18,860 nt of DNA from assembly GCA_900546575.1 (NCBI GenBank), contig URDM01000060.1, positions 1 to 18,860 of the forward strand, given 5' to 3'. The notes beneath the pieces are model-generated. The model did no database searches. It was not told the DNA's origin and worked only from the letters and a program-made list of their open reading frames with translations. This document shows positions 14,043 through 18,860 of the stretch, one piece after another. The DNA comes from an uncultured Prevotella sp. (lineage in GTDB: Bacteria > Bacteroidota > Bacteroidia > Bacteroidales > Bacteroidaceae). A program made the translations under genes and the position numbers. Within the stretch, counting starts at the first letter, position 1; the number at the start of each line of letters is the position of its first letter.

Positions 14043-14044
14043 GG

Positions 14045-14107
14045 GTAAAAGAGTAAAAGGGTAAAAAGTAAAAAGGTAAAAAAGTAAAAAGGTAAAAAAG
14101 TAAAATA
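14045..14107 (+). repeat. Eight tandem GTAAAARR octamers between mtnN and luxS
   Basis: Units begin at 14045, 14053, 14061, 14068, 14076, 14084, 14092 and 14100. All are 8 bp except the third, which is 7 bp. Each is GTAAAA plus two purines, ending in GTAAAATA. The array fills most of the 85-bp gap before the luxS start. Such arrays can change copy number by slippage. Confidence 0.85.
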
Positions 14108-14127
14108 GGCTAAATCATATAAATAAT

Positions 14128-14610
14128 ATGGAGAAGATACCAAGCTTTACAATCGATCACAACCGCCTGTTGCGCGGCATATACGTTTCGCGTAAGGACA
14201 ATGTAGGAGGCGATGTAGTCACTACTTTCGACATTCGCATGAAGGAACCCAACCGTGAACCAGCGCTGCATCCGGGCGCTCTGCACACCATTGAGCATCT
14301 GGCTGCCACCTATCTGCGCAACGATGCACAGTGGAAAGACCGCATCGTGTATTGGGGACCGATGGGATGTCTTACGGGCAACTATCTGCTCATGCGTGGC
14401 GACTTACAGCCCGAAGACATAGTAGAACTCATGCAGCGCACATTCCGATTCGTTGCTGAATTTGAAGGCGACATTCCGGGTGCAGCACCGCAAGATTGTG
14501 GCAACTGGCTTCTGCACGATCTGCCTATGGCACGTTGGGAGTCGCGCAAGTATTGCGAAGAGGTGCTCGACTGCATCAAACCAGAGAATATGCATTATCC
14601 GGTACGCTGA
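14128..14610 (+). CDS. luxS: S-ribosylhomocysteine lyase (AI-2 synthesis)
   Basis: This 160-residue metalloenzyme cleaves S-ribosylhomocysteine to homocysteine and 4,5-dihydroxy-2,3-pentanedione, the AI-2 precursor. The metal ligands are visible as HTIEH (His53, His57; catalytic Glu56) and Cys124 in PQDCGNW. The catalytic Cys81 lies in GPMGCLTGNYL. Many LuxS proteins have CRTG here; this one has Leu in place of Arg. FDIRMKEPN holds the substrate-site Arg37. The length is normal. It follows mtnN and is probably co-transcribed, since no TAnnTTTG promoter is seen in the repeat-filled gap. A strong terminator lies 35 bp after the stop. Confidence 0.97.
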   Translation: MEKIPSFTIDHNRLLRGIYVSRKDNVGGDVVTTFDIRMKEPNREPALHPGALHTIEHLAATYLRNDAQWKDRIVYWGPMGCLTGNYLLMRGDLQPEDIVELMQRTFRFVAEFEGDIPGAAPQDCGNWLLHDLPMARWESRKYCEEVLDCIKPENMHYPVR

Positions 14611-14645
14611 CAATCCGATACGTATCCCGTAAGGTAATAAAAAAA

Positions 14646-14690
14646 GGGGATGCACCAAGGCTTCAACGTCTTGATGCATCCCCCATTTTT
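14646..14690 (+). terminator. Intrinsic terminator after luxS
   Basis: GGGGATGCA (14646-14654) pairs with TGCATCCCC (14675-14683). After one mismatch CAAG pairs with CTTG. Five T residues follow at 14686-14690. Confidence 0.9.
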
Positions 14691-14810
14691 GTGTTTTTCA
14701 AAAACAATCAATATTAACCTATAACCTAACTAAAACCTACTATGTGTAACCTAATAATCAATTCATTCTTAAAGTGTTCTTACATTATGTATACTGCAAT
14801 ATGTGTACCA

Positions 14811-14857
14811 ATAAAAAATGCTGACATCCTGTCGTTGTCAATGACAGAATGTCAGCA
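14811..14857 (-). terminator. Intrinsic terminator after cdsA (minus strand)
   Basis: TGCTGACAT (14819-14827) and ATGTCAGCA (14849-14857) pair, with an inner CTGTC/GACAG stem after one mismatch. Six A residues at 14813-14818 are the T run on the minus strand. This ends the rsfS-ftsH-cdsA transcription unit. Confidence 0.9.
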
Positions 14858-14900
14858 CTATATATAGGAGGCTATCGCGTCCCCGCCGTAGCCTGCGCAA

Positions 14901-15770
14901 TTACATTAGTGTGAGTGTGTACAGATATATTACTGCAGCCGGGATTGCCATAAGCGAAGAGTCGAAGCGGTCGAGCATTCCACCGTGTCCGGGCAGAATG
15001 TTGCCCGAGTCCTTAATGCCTATGGTGCGCTTGAAGAGCGACTCTACGAGGTCGCCCCATGTTCCGAAGAACACTACGACAACGCCCATACCAATCCACT
15101 GTACTATATTGAGCGACACTTCAGCATTGCCTGCGTGCATGTCAGAATTCTCGTACATGCCTATCAAGGCTGCCACTACTATCACCAGAATACCGCCGCC
15201 TATGCTTCCTTCCCAGCTCTTGCCTGGCGACACACGTGGAAACAGCTTGTGCTTGCCGAAGAGCGAACCACTCAGATAGGCACCCGTGTCGTTGGTCCAG
15301 AGGAATATGAACACGCTCAGCGGTAGCAGCGATGAGTATACCACTCCGTCGGCTGTGCCTCTGAATGCCAGTACGTTGAGCATCGAGAGGGGTAGGGCGA
15401 TGTACATCTGCGACAACATTGTGTATGCCCAGTTGTTAATCGGGTTGGGCGCTTTGGTGTACAGCTCCGATATGAACATATACACCACTGTCAGCAGATA
15501 AGGAATGAACACTGCCGAAGGCACTATGCCTGAGCAGAAACCCGCAATGCCGAAGAACAGATAAACGCCTGCCACGGTGGCGAGAAAGCGGTTTACCGTC
15601 ACGTTCTCTATATTGTTCACTATGCCTGTATACTCCCACACGGTCAGTCCGGTGACAAGTGCAAACAACAGTATCATTGCCTCGGGGCGCAGAAAGCATG
15701 TCACTACAGCTGCCACGAATATCACGCCGGTAATCGAGCGTACGATGAGATTTTTCATTTTATCACTCAT
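14901..15770 (-). CDS. cdsA: Phosphatidate cytidylyltransferase (CDP-diglyceride synthase)
   Basis: This 289-residue inner-membrane enzyme makes CDP-diacylglycerol from phosphatidate and CTP, the branch point of phospholipid synthesis. About eight hydrophobic segments are visible. The family signature spans residues 244-270: SLFKRTIGIKDSG, then ILPGHGGMLDRFD, with Lys247, Arg248, Asp254, His262, Asp267 and Asp270. A second conserved loop, SPGKSWEGSIGG, is present. The start at 15770 (MSDKMKNL) is the outermost; Met5 is an alternative. It lies downstream of ftsH on the same strand, with a 282-bp hairpin-rich gap and no obvious promoter, and is followed by a terminator. The gene order rsfS-ftsH-cdsA is familiar in Bacteroidetes. 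Confidence 0.95.
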   Translation of the reverse strand: MSDKMKNLIVRSITGVIFVAAVVTCFLRPEAMILLFALVTGLTVWEYTGIVNNIENVTVNRFLATVAGVYLFFGIAGFCSGIVPSAVFIPYLLTVVYMFISELYTKAPNPINNWAYTMLSQMYIALPLSMLNVLAFRGTADGVVYSSLLPLSVFIFLWTNDTGAYLSGSLFGKHKLFPRVSPGKSWEGSIGGGILVIVVAALIGMYENSDMHAGNAEVSLNIVQWIGMGVVVVFFGTWGDLVESLFKRTIGIKDSGNILPGHGGMLDRFDSSLMAIPAAVIYLYTLTLM

Positions 15771-15837
15771 AGTCTGAAAGAAGTTTGTTTTATTAGTATT
15801 TTCTTATTGGTTGAGGGTGTCAAAGCTCAAACAATGC

Positions 15838-16024
15838 GGGCTGAAAGCCCAATTTCTTCCACAGCCCATGGCAACGCCCTGGGTAAAAAGGTTTGTTGAA
15901 TCTATCGCCCTGTAAGGGCAACTCTATTGAGCCACAGATAGTTGCCCTTACAGGGCGCATTGTTTATTGAATGCTATATACCCAGGGCGTTGCCCTGGGC
16001 TATGTACTTCTGCCCCTTCAGGGC
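15838..16024. repeat. Array of six short GC-rich hairpins (REP-like)
   Basis: Six hairpins, most with three-base loops, lie in 187 bp. They are GGGCT-GAA-AGCCC (15838-15850); CCCATGGC-AAC-GCCCTGGG (15865-15883, one mismatch); GCCCT-GTA-AGGGC (15907-15919); GCCCT-TAC-AGGGC (15944-15956); CCCAGGGC-GTT-GCCCTGGG (15981-15999); and GCCCC-TTC-AGGGC (16012-16024, one mismatch). Two types alternate. The third and fourth together form a perfect 18-bp inverted repeat (15906-15923 and 15940-15957). Similar GCCCTGTAAGGGC and CCCAGGGCAACGCCCTGGG elements are, from memory, dispersed in many Bacteroidetes genomes. Confidence 0.85.
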
Positions 16025-16052
16025 GTACTGTTTAGGAGTTTTGACACACCCT

Positions 16053-18071
16053 CTATTCTTCTTTGTGTTTTGCTGCCTCATGCTCTTCCTGTGCCTTGCG
16101 TACTTCTTCGGGCATATCCTCAAGCTTTGGCAGGTTGTCCTCGATTATCTCTTCCGAGCGGCTCACCCATGGGCGTTTGCCGAATATGCGCTCCACGTCT
16201 TCAGCGAATATCACCTCGCGTGTCATAAGCAGTTCGGCAAGCTGGTTGTGTCCCTCGCTGTGCTCCTTGAGTATCTGCTTGGCGCGTGCATACTCGTCGT
16301 TGATCATCTTGAGTACCTCGTCGTCCATAATCTTTGCCGTTGTCTCCGAGTAGGGACGCTGGAACTGATACTCCTGCTGGTTGTAATAGCAGATATTGGG
16401 CAGTCGGTCGCTCATGCCGGCATAGGCTATCATGCCGTAAGCCGACTTGGTAGCGCGCTCCAGGTCGTTCATAGCTCCTGTAGATATATGTCCGGTGAAG
16501 AGTTCCTCGGCAGCACGTCCACCCAGCAATGAGCACATCTCGTCGAGCATCTGCTCCTTGGTTGTAATCTGACGCTCCTCAGGCAGATACCATGCTGCAC
16601 CCAGTGCACGTCCGCGTGGCACAATGCTTACCTTTACGAGCGGATTGGCATGCTCGCAGAACCATGACACTGTGGCGTGTCCGGCTTCATGAAGTGCAAT
16701 GGTGCGCTTCTCGTCGTTGGTCATCACCTTTGTCTTCTTCTCCAGTCCGCCGATGATGCGGTCTACGGCATCGAGGAAGTCCTTCTTGCCTACTGTCTTC
16801 TTGTTGTGACGCGCAGCAATAAGGGCAGCCTCATTGCATACATTAGCTATGTCGGCACCCGAGAATCCCGGTGTCTGGCGTGAGAGGAAGTCTATGTCGA
16901 CAGTATGGTCAATCTTCACCTTGCGCAGATGCACGTTGAATATCTCCTTGCGCTCGGTAAGGTCTGGCAGGTCAACGCTAATCTGACGGTCGAAACGTCC
17001 TGCTCGCAGCAAGGCTTTATCGAGCATGTCTACACGGTTGGTAGCTGCAAGTATTATTACACCGCTATTGGTGCCGAATCCGTCCATTTCGGTAAGCAAG
17101 GCGTTGAGCGTATTCTCGCGCTCGTCATTGCCTCCCATTGCCGGGTTCTTGCTACGTGCACGACCTACGGCATCAATCTCGTCGATGAAGATGATACATG
17201 GAGCCTTCTCCTTGGCCTGACGGAACAGGTCGCGAACACGACTTGCACCTACACCTACAAACATTTCGACAAAGTCAGAACCGCTCATTGAGAAGAAAGG
17301 CACGCCAGCCTCGCCTGCTACGGCTTTTGCAAGCAATGTCTTACCGGTTCCCGGAGGACCTACGAGCAATGCACCCTTAGGTATCTTACCGCCAAGGTCG
17401 GTGTATTTCTGAGGCTCCTTAAGGAAGTCGACAATCTCTTGCACCTCCTGCTTGGCACCTGCCTGACCAGCCACATCCTTGAATGTAATGCCCAGGTCGT
17501 TGCCCTTTTCGTACATCTGCGCCTTCGATTTGCCTACGTTGAAGATGCCGCCTCCGACACCTCCGCCTCCGCCGCTCATGCGACGCATTATAAACATCCA
17601 TAGCAGTACGAAGAATACTATCGGACCGAAGGTGTAGAACAGTGACATCAGTCCGGAGTTGCTGTCCTTCTCATAGCTGTAGTCGGCTATCTTGCCGGCC
17701 TGCTGTGCTGCTGACATATAGGTGTCGAGAGCATCGGCTGATCCATATGTTACACTCACGAAGGGGTCGCGTCCTACCTGCTGGCCCGACTGTCCGAACA
17801 CGTCGCGTATCTTCTCAGGCTTTACGTACATGCGCAGAGTGCCCTTGTCCTTGTTTATAACTACACTCTTGGCATAGCCCTTCTGCACATAAATCTTGAA
17901 TTTTGTGTATGTGGCTTCTTGACTTGCCGAAGGCCCGCCCATCAAGGCATTGCCTCCGTCGGAGAAGAACAGCACAGCCAGAACCACGAGTATAATCGTG
18001 TAGACCCACGTCATATTGAATCGTGGCATCTTCGGCTGGTTGTCGCCCATGGGATTCTTTTTGTTGTCCAT
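16053..18071 (-). CDS. ftsH: ATP-dependent zinc metalloprotease FtsH
   Basis: This 672-residue membrane-anchored AAA+ protease degrades misfolded membrane proteins and selected regulators as a hexamer. Two membrane segments (about 22-37 and 142-161) flank a periplasmic domain. A Gly-rich linker (SGGGGGVGGG) leads to the AAA domain with Walker A GPPGTGKT (238-245), Walker B IIFIDEID (293-300), the pore motif FVG (271-273) and the SRH region with AATNR and RAGRFDR. The M41 protease domain has HEAGH (461-465) and the third zinc ligand Asp536 in MNDLERAT. The C terminus is acidic and Lys-rich. The gene starts 12 bp after the rsfS stop, so the two are co-transcribed. The length is typical for Bacteroidetes. 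Confidence 0.98.
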   Translation of the reverse strand: MDNKKNPMGDNQPKMPRFNMTWVYTIILVVLAVLFFSDGGNALMGGPSASQEATYTKFKIYVQKGYAKSVVINKDKGTLRMYVKPEKIRDVFGQSGQQVGRDPFVSVTYGSADALDTYMSAAQQAGKIADYSYEKDSNSGLMSLFYTFGPIVFFVLLWMFIMRRMSGGGGGVGGGIFNVGKSKAQMYEKGNDLGITFKDVAGQAGAKQEVQEIVDFLKEPQKYTDLGGKIPKGALLVGPPGTGKTLLAKAVAGEAGVPFFSMSGSDFVEMFVGVGASRVRDLFRQAKEKAPCIIFIDEIDAVGRARSKNPAMGGNDERENTLNALLTEMDGFGTNSGVIILAATNRVDMLDKALLRAGRFDRQISVDLPDLTERKEIFNVHLRKVKIDHTVDIDFLSRQTPGFSGADIANVCNEAALIAARHNKKTVGKKDFLDAVDRIIGGLEKKTKVMTNDEKRTIALHEAGHATVSWFCEHANPLVKVSIVPRGRALGAAWYLPEERQITTKEQMLDEMCSLLGGRAAEELFTGHISTGAMNDLERATKSAYGMIAYAGMSDRLPNICYYNQQEYQFQRPYSETTAKIMDDEVLKMINDEYARAKQILKEHSEGHNQLAELLMTREVIFAEDVERIFGKRPWVSRSEEIIEDNLPKLEDMPEEVRKAQEEHEAAKHKEE

Positions 18072-18083
18072 AATTGTTTGCTC

Positions 18084-18443
18084 TTAATCAAGGTTTGGCA
18101 CGTTGGTGATGGCAGCATCCTGCCATAGATTTTCGAGATTATAGAAATCGCGTGCTTCAGGAATGAATATGTGTACGAGTACGTCGCCGTAGTCCATGGC
18201 TACCCAATAAGCCTGGGGCAGACCCTGTACGTGTATTGGCTTGTCGCCTGCTTCAATGCGTACTGTCTCCTCTACGGAGTCGGCAATGGCTTCTACCTGC
18301 GACGGCGAATTGCCCTGGCAGATTACGAAGTAGTTGGCTATCGAGCCGTCCAATTCGCGCAAGTCGGCTATCGTTATGTCCTGTCCTTTTTTCTCTTGAA
18401 TACCTTTGACAATGGCTTCTACAAGTTTGTTCTTAGTTTCCAT
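18084..18443 (-). CDS. rsfS: Ribosome silencing factor RsfS (Iojap/YbeB family)
   Basis: This 119-residue cytoplasmic protein binds ribosomal protein L14 and blocks subunit joining when nutrients are low. The family pattern is clear: DITIADLRELDGSIANYFVICQGNSPSQVEAIADSV is the core (about 21-56), followed by QAYWVAMDYGDVLVHIF, with Trp and the VMDYGDVVVHIF-like strand. The length matches the family. It is the first gene of the minus-strand unit rsfS-ftsH-cdsA and lies 12 bp before ftsH. A -7 box TACCTTTG (18527-18520, minus strand) lies 77 bp upstream. Confidence 0.96.
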   Translation of the reverse strand: METKNKLVEAIVKGIQEKKGQDITIADLRELDGSIANYFVICQGNSPSQVEAIADSVEETVRIEAGDKPIHVQGLPQAYWVAMDYGDVLVHIFIPEARDFYNLENLWQDAAITNVPNLD

Positions 18444-18519
18444 TCAGATTTCTTTATTGTTTCTTTATTATATATAATAATGTGTATATACAGCTTTGTT
18501 TGTATATTTTTTAGCTATG

Positions 18520-18527
18520 CAAAGGTA
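18520..18527 (-). promoter_or_regulatory. -7 box for the rsfS-ftsH-cdsA unit
   Basis: CAAAGGTA on the plus strand reads TACCTTTG on the minus strand, the best form of the consensus. No TTTG is found 19-20 bp further upstream. Confidence 0.6.
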
Positions 18528-18608
18528 CAGTGAATAATCTGAAAAACGGCTGAAAACCCTCAAAAACGCCTTTTTATTAGATTTTATTAAAAAAAAACTC
18601 GAAAAATG

Positions 18609-18638
18609 CTTGCATTTCAATTTTTATTCGTACCTTTG
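18609..18638 (+). promoter_or_regulatory. Promoter for tRNA-Gln
   Basis: CTTG (18609-18612), an 18-bp spacer and TACCTTTG (18631-18638) lie 33 bp before the tRNA. This promoter diverges from that of rsfS. Confidence 0.75.
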
Positions 18639-18671
18639 CACTTGCAATAAGGAAACGAGTTGCGCTGATAT

Positions 18672-18742
18672 TGGGATATGGTGTAATGGTAACACTACAG
18701 ATTCTGGTCCTGTCATTCTTGGTTCGAGTCCGAGTATCCCAA
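18672..18742 (+). tRNA. tRNA-Gln (anticodon CTG)
   Basis: The acceptor strands TGGGATA and TATCCCA pair fully. The D arm is GTG-TAATGGTAA-CAC. The anticodon stem ACAGA/CCTGT has one A-C mismatch next to the loop TTCTGGT, which presents CTG. The T stem CTTGG/CCGAG encloses TTCGAGT. The discriminator is A and CCA is not encoded. The length is 71 nt. A terminator follows after 6 bp. Confidence 0.93.
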
Positions 18743-18748
18743 CATACG

Positions 18749-18781
18749 AAAAGGTGCAACAAATGATTGTTGCACCTTTTT
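18749..18781 (+). terminator. Intrinsic terminator of tRNA-Gln
   Basis: The arms AAAAGGTGCAACAA and TTGTTGCACCTTTT enclose an ATGA loop, and the T run ends at 18781. It is directly followed by the intron-like sequence. Confidence 0.93.
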
Positions 18782-18783
18782 GC

Positions 18784-18860
18784 GTGTACGCTCGGCATGA
18801 GCATTGTCTAACGGGTGGAAGTCCCGAGCAAGCCCTAATAGCGGGAATTGCATAGTCAAA
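18784..18860 (+). mobile_element. 5' end of a class C group II intron (continues beyond the window)
   Basis: From GTGTAC at 18784 the sequence reads GCTC-GGCAT-GAGC, TTGTCTAACGGGTGGAAGTC, CCGAGC and onwards. This follows the start of domain I of the Oceanobacillus iheyensis class C intron almost block by block: GUGUG, CCC-GGCAU-GGG, GUCUAUAGGGUGAGAGUCCCGAAC. Class C introns are known to insert just after intrinsic terminators, which is exactly its position here, 2 bp after the T run of the tRNA-Gln terminator. The exact first base is uncertain by a few nucleotides. The intron-encoded reverse transcriptase would lie beyond the window. Confidence 0.82.

Noticed and set aside
14742..14867. 41-codon plus-strand frame after luxS
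   Set aside because: It runs through the cdsA terminator stem, and its product has no recognisable features; likely chance.

Overview
The window looks like chromosomal DNA from a Bacteroidales bacterium, most probably a Prevotella-like member of Prevotellaceae; the genus is an inference. The reasons are: repeated Bacteroidetes-type promoters (-33 TTTG, 19-20 bp spacer, -7 TAnnTTTG) at 3919-3950, 8437-8467, 13021-13052 and elsewhere; start codons without Shine-Dalgarno sequences; family-typical proteins (TonB-dependent receptor with an N-terminal carboxypeptidase-regulatory-like domain, calycin-like lipoprotein, DUF2149 protein, GH84 enzyme, PepD); and the gene order rsfS-ftsH-cdsA.

Layout. 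1-3892 (+): the end of an envelope uptake locus, with a truncated MotA/TolQ/ExbB proton-channel gene, a DUF2149 gene, a repeat-rich 383-bp gap, a calycin-like lipoprotein and a TonB-dependent receptor. The ExbB-like/DUF2149 pair resembles the last two genes of haem loci of the Porphyromonas hmu type, so tetrapyrrole or metal-complex uptake is the best guess. 3968-4041: tRNA-Pro(TGG) with its own promoter and terminator. 4208-6757 (+): a secreted GH84 beta-N-acetylglucosaminidase with a discoidin-like C-terminal module. 6932-8380 (-): PepD dipeptidase, converging on the GH84 gene at a shared terminator. 8523-9379 (+): a 64-residue membrane protein and a Skp/OmpH-like lipoprotein. 9460-10690: a decayed accessory stretch with a coding remnant, an AT-rich orphan gene, a transposase C-terminal remnant and short repeats. 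10695-12977 (+): CPA2 cation:proton antiporter with two TrkA-C domains. 13021-13281: an apparently free-standing structured small RNA with promoter, mini-ORF, nested stems and terminator. 13359-14610 (+): mtnN and luxS, consecutive steps of S-adenosylhomocysteine recycling that yield homocysteine and AI-2. 14901-18443 (-): cdsA, ftsH and rsfS, transcribed rsfS first, with an array of short GC-rich hairpins between ftsH and cdsA. 18672-18742 (+): tRNA-Gln(CTG) with promoter and terminator. Directly after that terminator, the last 77 bases look like the 5' end of a class C group II intron that continues beyond the window.

The most interesting points are the candidate small RNA at 13059-13280, the group II intron end at 18784, the 22-bp repeat array with an 11-bp-arm palindrome at 809-929, the hairpin array at 15838-16024, and the methionine-rich, histidine-free FRAP/NPDL segment of the TonB receptor. 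No complete new defence or biosynthetic system is visible.
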